A stretch of DNA of 64,000 nucleotides. It comes from Heritagella caecorum. Lineage in GTDB: Bacteria > Bacillota > Clostridia > Oscillospirales > Acutalibacteraceae. Positions 24,171 through 33,365 of this stretch are shown here, one piece after another. Where the stretch lies: positions 1-64,000 of the forward strand of contig CAJFQL010000001.1 of the NCBI GenBank assembly GCA_904419035.1. Reading direction: 5' to 3'. Position 1 is the first letter of the stretch; each line of letters begins with the position of its first letter. Under the pieces are notes generated by a model that ran no database searches, was not told the DNA's origin, and was given only the letters and a program-made list of their open reading frames with translations. The position numbers and the translations under genes were made by a program.

Positions 24171-26098
24171 TGGCACAGGCTCGAGTGAACAAAGTAGGTG
24201 GGCCGCGTATGATGGGGGGGCCCCGTCCCAAAGTGAAAAATCCCGGCAAAATTTTGATGCGCCTGATTAAGATTATCTTAAAGGATTACAAATGGCACTG
24301 TTTGGGCGTAGCCATTTGCATCATCGGGTCTACACTGGCTTCCGTGCGCGGTACCTTGTTTATGCAGACGCTGATCGATGATTATATTGAGCCCATGATC
24401 GGCAAGCAGAATCCGGATTTTGGCCCGCTGCTTACGGCGTTGAGCAGTATCGCGCTGATTTATGCGGTTGGCGTTTTCTGCTCTTGGGCTTATAACCGTA
24501 TTATGGTCAATGTGAGCCAGGGCACCATGCGGAATATCCGTGTTTCGCTGTTTACCCATATGCAGTCTTTACCCATTCGCTATTTCGACACTCATGCGCA
24601 CGGCGATATCATGTCGGTATATACCAACGATATTGATACCTTGCGCCAGATGATCAGCCAGAGTATTCCGCAGCTGTTCTCCAGTATTATCACGATTGTC
24701 AGCGTGTTTTGCAGTATGTTGATTCTCAGTATTCCGCTGACAGTGGTAACCGTGGTTATGGTGGCTGTCATGCTGTTTTCTTCCAAAAAGCTCATGAAAC
24801 TTTCGGCCCGGTATTTTATTGACCAACAGCGTGACCTGGGGAAAGTGAATGGCTACATCGAAGAAATGATGGATGGTCAAAAAGTTGTCAAGGTCTTCTG
24901 CCACGAAGAAGAAAACCTGGAGAACTTCCGTAAACTCAATGAACAACTGCGGGTCAGCGCGAAAAATGCCAACTCGTATGCGAACATCGTTATGCCGGTG
25001 ATGGCGCAGCTCGGGAATGTGAGCTATGCGATTTGCGCCGTGGTAGGTGCTTTGCTGGCCATTAACAACTATTGGGGCATTTCCATTGGCATTATCGTTT
25101 CGTTCCTGACGTTGAATAAAAGCTTCAACCAGCCTATTTCGCAGTGCAGCCAGCAGATCAATAACATCATCATGGCCTTGGCCGGTGCGGAACGTGTGTT
25201 TACCCTGATGGATGAAAAACCGGAAGTAGACGATGGGTACGTAACTTTGGTCAATGCAAAGTATGAAAAGGACGGAACCTTGGCCGAATGCCAAGAACGC
25301 ACCGGCCTGTGGGCGTGGAAGCATCCCCACAAAGATGGCAGTCCCACCACGTATACGGAATTGAAGGGCGATGTTGTGTTTAATGATGTCGATTTCGGCT
25401 ACACTCCGGAAAAAATGGTTTTGCACAACATTAAGCTCTATGCAACACCCGGTCAGAAAATTGCGTTTGTTGGCTCTACCGGTGCCGGTAAAACAACCAT
25501 TACCAACCTGATCAACCGTTTTTATGATATTCAGGATGGGAAGATCCGCTACGACGGCATCAATATCAATAAAATCAAAAAGGCAGATTTGCGGCACAGT
25601 TTGGGGATCGTTTTGCAGGATACCCACCTGTTTACCGGTACAGTCATGGAAAACATTCGGTATGGCCGGTTGGAAGCAACGGACGAAGAATGTATCGCCG
25701 CCGCGAAACTGGCGAACGCCGATGGCTTTATTCGCCGGTTACCCGATGGTTATCAGACGGTACTCAAGAGCGACGGTGCCAACCTGTCCCAGGGGCAACG
25801 TCAGCTGCTGGCCATTGCCCGTGCAGCCGTTGCTGACCCGCCGGTATTGATTCTGGATGAAGCCACCAGTTCCATTGATACACGCACGGAAGCGTTGGTA
25901 CAGCAAGGCATGGATGGCTTGATGTATGGCCGTACCACATTTGTCATTGCCCACCGGCTTTCCACGGTGCGCAACAGCGACTGTATTATTGTTTTGGAAC
26001 AGGGCCGGATTATTGAACGCGGCAGCCATGATGATTTGATTGCCCAGAAAGGTAAATATTATCAGCTGTATACCGGCAATTTTGCCGAAAAGACCTGA
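24170..26098 (+). CDS. ABC exporter subunit B, canonical nucleotide site
   Basis: A 642-residue half-transporter that pairs with the preceding gene. Its own motifs are intact: Walker A GSTGAGKTT, Walker B with catalytic Glu (LILDEATSS), and switch His (VIAHRLST), while its signature reads LSQGQRQ. In such heterodimers one composite site hydrolyses ATP and the other mainly binds it. A basic N-terminal extension (about 30 residues, MMGGPRPKVKNPGK) precedes the first helix, as is common in clostridial homologues. ATG overlaps the upstream TGA, so the subunits are made together. A strong terminator ends the operon. Confidence 0.93.
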   Translation: MAQARVNKVGGPRMMGGPRPKVKNPGKILMRLIKIILKDYKWHCLGVAICIIGSTLASVRGTLFMQTLIDDYIEPMIGKQNPDFGPLLTALSSIALIYAVGVFCSWAYNRIMVNVSQGTMRNIRVSLFTHMQSLPIRYFDTHAHGDIMSVYTNDIDTLRQMISQSIPQLFSSIITIVSVFCSMLILSIPLTVVTVVMVAVMLFSSKKLMKLSARYFIDQQRDLGKVNGYIEEMMDGQKVVKVFCHEEENLENFRKLNEQLRVSAKNANSYANIVMPVMAQLGNVSYAICAVVGALLAINNYWGISIGIIVSFLTLNKSFNQPISQCSQQINNIIMALAGAERVFTLMDEKPEVDDGYVTLVNAKYEKDGTLAECQERTGLWAWKHPHKDGSPTTYTELKGDVVFNDVDFGYTPEKMVLHNIKLYATPGQKIAFVGSTGAGKTTITNLINRFYDIQDGKIRYDGININKIKKADLRHSLGIVLQDTHLFTGTVMENIRYGRLEATDEECIAAAKLANADGFIRRLPDGYQTVLKSDGANLSQGQRQLLAIARAAVADPPVLILDEATSSIDTRTEALVQQGMDGLMYGRTTFVIAHRLSTVRNSDCIIVLEQGRIIERGSHDDLIAQKGKYYQLYTGNFAEKT

Positions 26099-26109
26099 TC
26101 GTGGATTTG

Positions 26110-26150
26110 AAGCCCCCATGCATTTCTTTTGGAATGCATGGGGGCTTTTT
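26110..26150 (+). terminator. Strong terminator of the ABC operon
   Basis: AAGCCCCCATGCATT and AATGCATGGGGGCTT are perfectly complementary over 15 bp, followed by TTT. Confidence 0.92.
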
Positions 26151-26235
26151 CGATGGTATGTTCAGGCAAAATCTTTCCATTTTGGCAAAAATATGGTATA
26201 CTGATTTTATTTGAAAAGAAAGAAGAGAGGGACCC

Positions 26236-27897
26236 ATGAGCGAAAAAAAGACGATCTATGTATTGGGCCATCGGAACCCGGACACGGATTCGATCTGTTC
26301 AGCCATTGCTTATGCCGAATTAAAAAATCGCAGTAATGACGGGAACCGGTATTTGGCGGCCCGTGCCGGTCAGATTAGCCCGGAAACGGATTATGTGCTG
26401 CGGCGCTTCGGTATGCGCCAGCCCGTTTACCTGAGCAATATCGGTACCCGGGTGCGGGATATGGAAATCCGCAAAATTCCCGGTGTTTCCCACAGCCTTT
26501 CGCTAAAAAAAGCGTGGAATATGATGGCGGACCTCAATGCGGTTACGCTCCCTATTGTCAACCGGGATAACGGGCTGAGTGGACTGATTACCATTAACGA
26601 TATTGCAACCTCTTATATGGAAGAGCAGGATAGCACCATTTTGTCAAAAGCCCGGACCCCTTATAAAAATATTTTGGAAACGTTGGAAGGGGAGATGGTC
26701 GTCGGGGACCCCGAAGCTATTTTTACTAAAGGGAATGTGTTGATTGCCGCTGCGAACCCGGATGTTATGGAAAACTATATTATGGAACATGATATGGTCA
26801 TTATGGGGAACCGGTATGAATCCCAACTTTCGGCCATTGAATCGGGGGCCGGCTGTATTGTTGTCTGCTTGGGGGCGGAAGTGTCCCGATCCATTCGAAA
26901 ACTGGCAGAAGAACACGGTTGCTCGATTATCGTGACGCCGCTGGATACCTACACGGTGGCCCGTCAAATTAACCAAAGCATGCCGGTACGGGCTTTTATG
27001 CGGCAACATGATCTGATTACCTTTCAGCCCAGCGATTATACGGATTCGATTAAGGAAATCATGCAAAAAACGCGGATTCGTGATTTTCCCGTTCTGGAAC
27101 GGGGAAAATACTATGTGGGCATGATCTCCCGCCGGAACTTCCTGGGCATTCGGAAACGGGCTGTCATCTTGGTCGACCATAACGAGCGCAGCCAGGCCGT
27201 AGACAATATTGAAGATGCCGAAATATTGGAAATCATTGACCACCACCGGATCGGTTCTCTGGAAACCATGTCGCCGGTGTATTTCCGCAACGAACCGGTA
27301 GGCTGTACGGCTACCATTATTTATAAGATCTACCGGGAGAAGAATGTGGATATTCCGCCGGCTGTTGCGGGACTACTGTGCAGCGCGATTTTGTCTGATA
27401 CACTGCTCTTCCGCTCTCCCACCTGCACGCAGATAGATAAACAGGCGGCCCAGGATCTGGCTTCTATCGCTGGAATCGATTGCCAGACATACGGGGTGGA
27501 AATGTTTACGGCCGGCAGCAATCTAAAGGAAAAAACACCGGAAGAAATCTTTTATCAGGATTATAAAAAGTTTGAATTTGGCGATGTGACTTTTGGCGTG
27601 GGGCAGATCAGCAGTATGAGTGGGGATGAACTACGGGCGTTAGAACCTAAACTGCGCCCATATTTGGAGCGCTCCTGCAAAGAACACAACTTGTCCATGC
27701 TGTTTTTCATGTTGACCAATATTATTGAAGAATCCACTACCCTGATGTATTACGGGGATGAGGCGGCGGCGTTAATTGAGGAGGCGTTCCAACTGACACC
27801 GGAAAACGGCAGCGTACAGCTAACTGGCGTTGTATCCCGGAAAAAACAGCTGATTCCCGCCTTTATGGAAGCTATCAATAAAGAGTCTGCCATTTGA
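26236..27897 (+). CDS. ppaC: Manganese-dependent family II inorganic pyrophosphatase with CBS/DRTGG insert
   Basis: A 553-residue DHH-type pyrophosphatase that splits PPi into two phosphates. The metal ligands lie in GHRNPDTDS (residues 11-19), VDHNE and IDHHRIG. Between about residues 65 and 310 is an inserted regulatory region of two CBS domains and a DRTGG-like domain, as in the adenine-nucleotide- and Ap4A-regulated clostridial enzymes, so activity should be inhibited by AMP/ADP. The C-terminal DHHA2 domain includes SRKKQLIPAF. GAAGAGAGG precedes the ATG; TATACT at 26197 may be its -10 box. Confidence 0.93.
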   Translation: MSEKKTIYVLGHRNPDTDSICSAIAYAELKNRSNDGNRYLAARAGQISPETDYVLRRFGMRQPVYLSNIGTRVRDMEIRKIPGVSHSLSLKKAWNMMADLNAVTLPIVNRDNGLSGLITINDIATSYMEEQDSTILSKARTPYKNILETLEGEMVVGDPEAIFTKGNVLIAAANPDVMENYIMEHDMVIMGNRYESQLSAIESGAGCIVVCLGAEVSRSIRKLAEEHGCSIIVTPLDTYTVARQINQSMPVRAFMRQHDLITFQPSDYTDSIKEIMQKTRIRDFPVLERGKYYVGMISRRNFLGIRKRAVILVDHNERSQAVDNIEDAEILEIIDHHRIGSLETMSPVYFRNEPVGCTATIIYKIYREKNVDIPPAVAGLLCSAILSDTLLFRSPTCTQIDKQAAQDLASIAGIDCQTYGVEMFTAGSNLKEKTPEEIFYQDYKKFEFGDVTFGVGQISSMSGDELRALEPKLRPYLERSCKEHNLSMLFFMLTNIIEESTTLMYYGDEAAALIEEAFQLTPENGSVQLTGVVSRKKQLIPAFMEAINKESAI

Positions 27898-27947
27898 TGG
27901 GGGCTTTTAGCGTACAACTGGATTCCATTTTATGAAAGGAAAAAAGT

Positions 27948-28604
27948 GTGGAGATTCCAATTTTATACCAAACCAATGCGTTCCTTTTCTGCGATAAACC
28001 GGTGGGAATGGCGTCCGAAGGCGACAAAGAAACGGACTTACCGGTGTTATTAGGGCATCAGGTACATAAAACGGTGTTTCCCGTGCATCGGCTGGATCAG
28101 GGAGTCGGCGGGGTGATGGTTTTTGCCCTCACTAAACAGGCGGCTGCCCATTTAAGCCGACAAGTGCAGCAGCACACAATGGAAAAGGAATATTGGGCTG
28201 TGGTGGCCGGCGTGCCGGAAGAACCACAGGGGACTTTCCGCGATTTTCTTTATCGAGATGCGGCCAAACGGAAGGCATTTGTTGTCAAAAAGGCCCGGCG
28301 GGGCGTAAAAGAAGCGATTTTACACTATCGGATTCAAGAAACCGTTCTGTACCAAGGGGAACCTCTTTCTCTTGTGAAAATCCGATTGGTTACCGGACGG
28401 TTTCACCAGATACGCGTACAATTTGCTTCCCGTCATATGCCTCTAGTGGGGGATGGAAAATATGGCAGTCGAATTAAAGCACCTGCCCCTGCCCTTTGGT
28501 GTGCGGGACTGACCGTAATGGACCCGCAAACCGGGGAAAAAGTCCATATCGAAAAGACACCGGCTATGGCCGAATTCCCGTGGCAGCTATTTGCCCGTTC
28601 GTAA
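27948..28604 (+). CDS. RluA-family RNA pseudouridine synthase
   Basis: A 218-residue enzyme that isomerises uridine in rRNA or tRNA. The catalytic Asp is in HRLDQGVGGVMVFA; the usual T-S-G after HRLDxx is V-G-G here. The second conserved block is EKEYWAVVAG and the third RLVTGRFHQIRVQFA. There is no N-terminal S4 domain, as in short RluA/TruC-like enzymes. GTG is the start, after AAAGGAAAAAAG. The target position is unknown. It lies between ppaC and the rRNA methyltransferase gene, likely on one transcript. Confidence 0.9.
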   Translation: MEIPILYQTNAFLFCDKPVGMASEGDKETDLPVLLGHQVHKTVFPVHRLDQGVGGVMVFALTKQAAAHLSRQVQQHTMEKEYWAVVAGVPEEPQGTFRDFLYRDAAKRKAFVVKKARRGVKEAILHYRIQETVLYQGEPLSLVKIRLVTGRFHQIRVQFASRHMPLVGDGKYGSRIKAPAPALWCAGLTVMDPQTGEKVHIEKTPAMAEFPWQLFARS

Positions 28605-28728
28605 CCGGACAAACACCGGGTGGGCCGTGTACGCCAGATACTAAGGAGAAAGCACCTCACTCCCCGTGCACGTACCCTTTTTAAAGAAAGCCAGAACAAT
28701 AAATTAAGAAAAGATAGGACGAAGAACA

Positions 28729-29961
28729 GTGAAGAGTACAAGAGATTACGCAGTCATCCAGGTATCCCCGAAAGGGGAACGGCAAATTCGTGCCGGACAC
28801 CCGTGGGTCTATTATAACGATATTTTGCAAACCGAATCCGGTGCCCAAAACGGGGAAATTGTCGATGTTGTTTCCGAAAAAGGCAGGTACTTGGGGTCCG
28901 GTTTTTATAACGACCATTCTAAAATCCGCGTGCGATTGCTCAGCCACAATGCCAACGACCGGTTTGATGAGGCCTTTTTTGAGCGGCGGCTGCGGTATGC
29001 CTGGGATTACCGCAAAACGGTCATGGGGAAGGAAGATCTGGATGCCTGCCGGTTGATTTTTGGTGAATCCGATCAGTTGCCCGGGTTAACCGTGGACCGG
29101 TTTCACGATTTACTGGTAGCTCAGACGCTGTGCTTGGGTATCGAAAAACGAAAGGACGTCATCTTCCACACGCTGGTACGCCTGCTGGAAGAAGAGGGCG
29201 CCACCATTCGCGGGCTGTTTGAACGTAATGATGTAGCCATCCGCAAGCTGGAAGGGCTGGAAGAAGGGAAAGGGTTCTATCCGCTGTTGGGAAAAGAAAA
29301 ACCGGGATTGCCCCTTACCCATATTGTGGAAAATGGCATCCAATATGAAGTGGATGTAGAAAATGGGCAGAAGACCGGCTTTTTCCTTGATCAGAAATAT
29401 AACCGCCGGGCAGCCGCCCATTTAGCGAAAGGACGGAATGTCCTGGACTGCTTTACGCATACGGGCTCCTTTGGCCTAAATGCCGCCAAACAGGGGGCGG
29501 CTCATGTGCACGCTGTGGATGTTTCGGAAGAAGCCGTCAAAATGGCGGCCCATAATGCCAGGATCAATGGGCTGGATGACAGTATGTCTTTTGAGCAGGC
29601 AAATGTTTTTGATTTATTGCCCAAGTTGGCGGAAGAAAAAAAGCATGTGTACGACTACATCATTCTGGATCCGCCGGCTTTTACCAAATCGCGGCATACG
29701 GTCGAAAATGCCATGCGCGGATATAAAGAAATCAATATGCGCGCCATGCGGCTATTGCCCCGCGGCGGCTATTTGGCCACTTGTTCCTGCTCGCATTTTA
29801 TGACGGAATCACTCTTTTGCAAAATGCTGCAGCAAGCAGCCGATGATGCCCAGGTAACCCTGCGGCAGATCGAGGCCCGGCAGCAGGCTCCCGACCACCC
29901 GATTTTGTGGAATGTACCGGAAACCAATTACCTGAAATTCTACCTGTTCCAGGTTGTGTAA
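28729..29961 (+). CDS. rlmI: RlmI-like 23S rRNA (cytosine-C5) methyltransferase
   Basis: A 410-residue SAM-dependent methyltransferase. An N-terminal PUA domain (about residues 1-75, with AGHPWVYYNDI) is followed by the RlmI middle domain (QLPGLTVDRF) and a Rossmann catalytic domain: VLDCFTHTGSFGLNAA binds SAM, AVDVSEEAV follows, and LDPPAFTKS is the catalytic loop, with CSCSHF later. The family methylates 23S rRNA C1962, though some members (YwbD) are uncharacterised. The start is GTG with a weak ribosome site (ATAGGACG). Confidence 0.88.
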   Translation: MKSTRDYAVIQVSPKGERQIRAGHPWVYYNDILQTESGAQNGEIVDVVSEKGRYLGSGFYNDHSKIRVRLLSHNANDRFDEAFFERRLRYAWDYRKTVMGKEDLDACRLIFGESDQLPGLTVDRFHDLLVAQTLCLGIEKRKDVIFHTLVRLLEEEGATIRGLFERNDVAIRKLEGLEEGKGFYPLLGKEKPGLPLTHIVENGIQYEVDVENGQKTGFFLDQKYNRRAAAHLAKGRNVLDCFTHTGSFGLNAAKQGAAHVHAVDVSEEAVKMAAHNARINGLDDSMSFEQANVFDLLPKLAEEKKHVYDYIILDPPAFTKSRHTVENAMRGYKEINMRAMRLLPRGGYLATCSCSHFMTESLFCKMLQQAADDAQVTLRQIEARQQAPDHPILWNVPETNYLKFYLFQVV

Positions 29962-29967
29962 CCATAT

Positions 29968-30010
29968 AAAAAGGCCGCTTCAGAGGAAAAACTCTGCAAG
30001 CGGCCTTTTT
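29968..30010. terminator. Bidirectional terminator
   Basis: AAAAAGGCCGCTT pairs perfectly with AAGCGGCCTTTTT, with an inner CAGAG/CTCTG stem. It lies between convergent genes. Confidence 0.92.
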
Positions 30011-30020
30011 GTGTGTACAC

Positions 30021-31193
30021 TTATGAAAAATCTGAACACAAATTGTGATTTTGCAAAATGGAAAGCAGGGATTCCCGTTGTTCCTCTGTTAACGGATACG
30101 CCATATGGTTCATCGTATCACAGAGCGGAAAATCGTCTTCATACGGCAGAAAATACAGCATAGAGGATTCAGACAGCTGGAAACAGGCAAACCGGGTGGC
30201 ATTTAGCACCATGCTCTGTTCTTCCTGTGAAGGGGTATACCCTTGGCTCTGATTGAGAATCTCCGATAAAACCGCCGTTTCACTGTCACTCATCTCTTCA
30301 TACTCGTAGATGTCCTTACTCTCATCATAGTAGGTGATAGAAGCGGGAGTAGTAGGCTCCTGCAGGCTATCGTCCTCTTCGGCGGGGGAAAACAGGGACG
30401 ATATATCTTGGTATTGATCGATGTTTTCCGGCAGGGAAATGTGGACTTCCTGGTCCGGGTCAACCAGGTTTCCCGACAAAGACAGCCGGATACGAACGGG
30501 GGCATCCCCCTGATCAATCGAAAGTGTCGCAGCAAGATGCAGGGTGGAAATATATCCATTCGCATCGACCCCCAATGTCCAGGTCATGGCTTCCACGGAA
30601 GGTTCTTCTTCCTGCAAAATGGAATCAGGCATACCGGCCTGTGACGATTCCTGGCGAAAGAAAGTGCTGAGGGTTTTGGCCCCTTCTTCGGTTAGCGATA
30701 GGGTGTAAACCGAAAGATTTGCCGATTTCTGGCCAGAAACCGAAAAATAATCGGGATAGATCGAGGGGCTGGCCGCCGGTTTATCTTGTTCTTTCCATTC
30801 GTTTAATAGATCAGATAAGTCAAGCGGCTGCTTGGTATACAGCGTCGTACCGCTCATGGTATAAGAACTGTATAGCATGTGATCCAAACTGATAAAGTGC
30901 AGGTCCATCGGCGTGCCGGAGGAAGTAATCTTTGCCTGGGTTTCAAAGGCGACAGGCATATCTTCTTCCATCTGTGTTTTCATACGCAGTTTTACCGGTC
31001 CGTATGACATTGAAATATCGCCCGATTCCATAGTCAGTGACAGTTCGCCGGAAAAATCGAACCCATTTTGTTCCGATGTTTTCGTGACAGCCTGCTGAAC
31101 TTCTTCCATGGGGGACAGGGCCGGCTGACAAGCGCAGAAACTCAGAAGGCACAAAAAACTCAAACATAGACAAACTAATCGTTTTTTCATCAT
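30021..31193 (-). CDS. Putative lipoprotein of unknown function
   Basis: A 390-residue exported protein. The N-terminus MMKKRLVCLCLSFLCLLSFC ends in CAC, which can act as a lipobox (Ala before the Cys), so it is probably a membrane-anchored surface lipoprotein. The body is made of beta-strand-like segments with repeated hydrophobic-polar alternation (LTMESGDISMSYGPVKLRM), similar in style to LolA/DUF6612-type lipoproteins, and has an acidic linker (residues ~275-310). I recognise no catalytic motif. It follows the S1-domain gene on the same strand after about 70 bases. Confidence 0.75.
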   Translation of the reverse strand: MMKKRLVCLCLSFLCLLSFCACQPALSPMEEVQQAVTKTSEQNGFDFSGELSLTMESGDISMSYGPVKLRMKTQMEEDMPVAFETQAKITSSGTPMDLHFISLDHMLYSSYTMSGTTLYTKQPLDLSDLLNEWKEQDKPAASPSIYPDYFSVSGQKSANLSVYTLSLTEEGAKTLSTFFRQESSQAGMPDSILQEEEPSVEAMTWTLGVDANGYISTLHLAATLSIDQGDAPVRIRLSLSGNLVDPDQEVHISLPENIDQYQDISSLFSPAEEDDSLQEPTTPASITYYDESKDIYEYEEMSDSETAVLSEILNQSQGYTPSQEEQSMVLNATRFACFQLSESSMLYFLPYEDDFPLCDTMNHMAYPLTEEQRESLLSILQNHNLCSDFS

Positions 31194-31264
31194 CCCAAAA
31201 TCTCCTTTCGTTTTCCTTTATGTTAAGTATAGCATGAACCGAAAGGAAAAGGAAGAGAGCACGA

Positions 31265-32209
31265 TCAATTAGAAACAGGGGAACATGGTACCTGCCCAAA
31301 GATGGTTTCAATCCGTTTCTCACACAGGGGAGGTGAATAGAGGAACGTATCCATGTGATCGCCTTGGAAAAAGATGGTAGGCGCGCAGAAGGGTGACAAC
31401 TCGAATTCTTCAATAATGATGAGTTTTACCTTCATCCGTGAGGGGACAATGCTTTTGATGTACACGCTGACCAGATGGCCGGGATGAATATCCGCTTTCC
31501 ATTCGGCCAAACCGGCCAAATTGGGCGCCAGCTCCACAAAAATGCCGTAGTTTTCTACACTGCGCACGATCCCCGTGGTGGTTTCTCCTGCGTGGAACCG
31601 GTTGGCATTTTCCATCCAGGTCCCCAGCAACTCTTTTTGACTCAGCGTAATACGCCCATCATGGATACTCTTGACTACAACACGAATGTCGTCATCTACA
31701 TGATATCGTTGGCAGGGATGATCGATGCGGGAAACCGAAATGGAGTCAATGGGGATCAGGGCAATATTTCCGCACCCAATGTCGACAAAAGCGCCGAAAG
31801 GTTCCAAATGGGTGACCCGGGCCGGAATCACATCGCCAGGACAAAGGGAAGATAAGTACTCCTGTTGGCATCGTTCCTGTGCTTTGCGCCGGGATAGCCA
31901 TAAAAGGGGAGTCCCTGTTTCGTCTTTTTCCATGCGATCGATCACAAAACTGACGGGACGGTTTACCCGGGTAATAACGGCAATATCCCGCACGGTTCCT
32001 TCCCGAATGCCCAGTGCCCCTTCTTCCCGGGGGATGATCCCTCGCACACCGTGAAGATTGACAATCAAATTGTGTGAACTGTCACACAGTTGTACCCTGG
32101 CTTCCAAAATACGTTGTTGTTTCATACTTTCGGCCAATGTGTTCCATGAATGCATAGCGGCCAGGTTTTCTTTGGTTTTCAATAAATGGCCTTCGGGATA
32201 ATAGGTCAT
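31265..32209 (-). CDS. S1 RNA-binding domain protein
   Basis: A 314-residue cytosolic protein with at least two S1/OB folds: about residues 115-185 (VTHLEPFGAFVDIGCGNIAL ... DGRITLSQKE) and 200-255 (GIVRSVENYGIFVELAPNLA), plus a degenerate one before them with VRGIIPREEGALG. It resembles a shortened ribosomal protein S1, and probably binds mRNA during translation. The start is ATG 32209 because GGAGG lies ten bases upstream; the frame opens eight codons earlier. The last 50 residues after the third fold are not S1-like. Confidence 0.85.
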   Translation of the reverse strand: MTYYPEGHLLKTKENLAAMHSWNTLAESMKQQRILEARVQLCDSSHNLIVNLHGVRGIIPREEGALGIREGTVRDIAVITRVNRPVSFVIDRMEKDETGTPLLWLSRRKAQERCQQEYLSSLCPGDVIPARVTHLEPFGAFVDIGCGNIALIPIDSISVSRIDHPCQRYHVDDDIRVVVKSIHDGRITLSQKELLGTWMENANRFHAGETTTGIVRSVENYGIFVELAPNLAGLAEWKADIHPGHLVSVYIKSIVPSRMKVKLIIIEEFELSPFCAPTIFFQGDHMDTFLYSPPLCEKRIETIFGQVPCSPVSN

Positions 32210-32357
32210 GATAGGGCCTCCTTCTTTTTTCACTGCTGTTTTTTTATGTATATCTTGCTAACAAGGCTTTCATGCCTACCATACACCCAGTCGCTTGCAT
32301 ATCTTCGTGAAAACAGGTAGAATAGAAGAAAAGATTTGTCAAAAGGAGTTGTCATAC

Positions 32358-33227
32358 TTGTCCATGAAAAAACGAATATTGGCCGCCGTATCTGCCGGCC
32401 TGTTGTTGGCTTTTTCGGCTGGCTGCCAGCAGGCCAAAGAAAATCCGGCGGTTTCCGGGGATTATACCGGCGATGTTGTGGCACAGGAAGATTTTCCCGA
32501 GCCCACACAGAATACCGATGACAAAATTGGCTATCAGCTGGAAATGCCCGAAGAAGGGGAAGAAATTGCGGTCATGGAAACGAATTTAGGCACCATGAAA
32601 TTCCGCTTTTTCCCGGATGCTGCCCCCAAAGCGGTATATAATTTCAAATGTTTAGCTGCTACGGGGTATTATGACGGCTTGACCTTCCATCGGGTCGTCA
32701 AAGATTTTATTATCCAGTCTGGGGACCCCAAGGGGGATAGCACCGGTGGCGAAAGCATTTGGGGAGAACCATTTGCCGATGAATTTAACAGCAATTTGCT
32801 GAATCTGTACGGTTCAGTGGCCATGGCCAATAGCGGCGCTGATAGTAACGGCAGCCAGTTCTTTATTAACACCTGTAAATCGGTGGATGATTCTTTGTGG
32901 GATTCGCTGGAGCAAAACTATGAACAGCTGAAAGCCATCGATCCCAGCCAGTGGTCGCAGGTACAGGCTATGTACGGATACACCTTCTTGAACACCGACC
33001 TGCTGGGGGATAACTATAAAGAGGCCTACAAAGAATACGGTGGGAATCCGATGTTAGATGGTTCATACAATGCGTTTGATCCCAAACGTGGCCACACGGT
33101 GTTTGCCCAGATCTTCGAAGGGCTTGATGTCGCCGATGCGATCAATGCCGTGGAAGTATCGGATTCGGATAAACCGGTGGACGATGTAGTGATTCTCTCT
33201 GTTACTATTGAGCCCTACGAGCCTTAA
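32358..33227 (+). CDS. Cyclophilin-type peptidyl-prolyl isomerase lipoprotein
   Basis: An exported prolyl isomerase, about 289 residues. The signal sequence KKRILAAVSAGLLLAFSAGC ends in a lipobox, so it is anchored outside the membrane and would help fold secreted proteins. Catalytic-core motifs are FHRVVKDFIIQSGDP and NGSQFFIN. An insertion of about 60 residues (SLEQNYEQLKAIDPSQW ...) separates these from the last strand block GHTVFAQIFEGLDVAD, making it larger than ordinary cyclophilins. TTG 32358 is preferred because AAGGAG is nine bases upstream; ATG 32364 is the alternative. Confidence 0.9.
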   Translation: MSMKKRILAAVSAGLLLAFSAGCQQAKENPAVSGDYTGDVVAQEDFPEPTQNTDDKIGYQLEMPEEGEEIAVMETNLGTMKFRFFPDAAPKAVYNFKCLAATGYYDGLTFHRVVKDFIIQSGDPKGDSTGGESIWGEPFADEFNSNLLNLYGSVAMANSGADSNGSQFFINTCKSVDDSLWDSLEQNYEQLKAIDPSQWSQVQAMYGYTFLNTDLLGDNYKEAYKEYGGNPMLDGSYNAFDPKRGHTVFAQIFEGLDVADAINAVEVSDSDKPVDDVVILSVTIEPYEP

Positions 33228-33247
33228 AAAGCAGAAAAAAGTAAAAA

Positions 33248-33307
33248 ATACCGCCACTGGCGTTGACATGACAACACCCGCGGCGGTATAATTATTTTTG
33301 TTTTTTT
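33248..33307 (+). promoter_or_regulatory. Combined terminator and pyrG promoter
   Basis: ATACCGCC (33248-33255) pairs with GGCGGTAT (33282-33289) and is followed by AATTATTTTTGTTTTTTT, an intrinsic terminator for the cyclophilin gene. Within it, TTGACA (33263-33268), 18 bases and TATAAT (33287-33292) form a consensus promoter for pyrG. No GGGC start as used in Bacillus pyrG reiterative attenuation is visible; instead the new transcript would begin near a long T-run. Confidence 0.7.
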
Positions 33308-33365
33308 GAGAGATGTGTCCAAGAGAGAATCGAATGATGGAAGACGGAAATGGAGGTTCCTGTTT

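Noticed and set aside
24569..25627. 352-codon minus-strand ORF opposite the ABC subunit
   Set aside because: The plus frame has clear exporter motifs; the reverse frame is a shadow.
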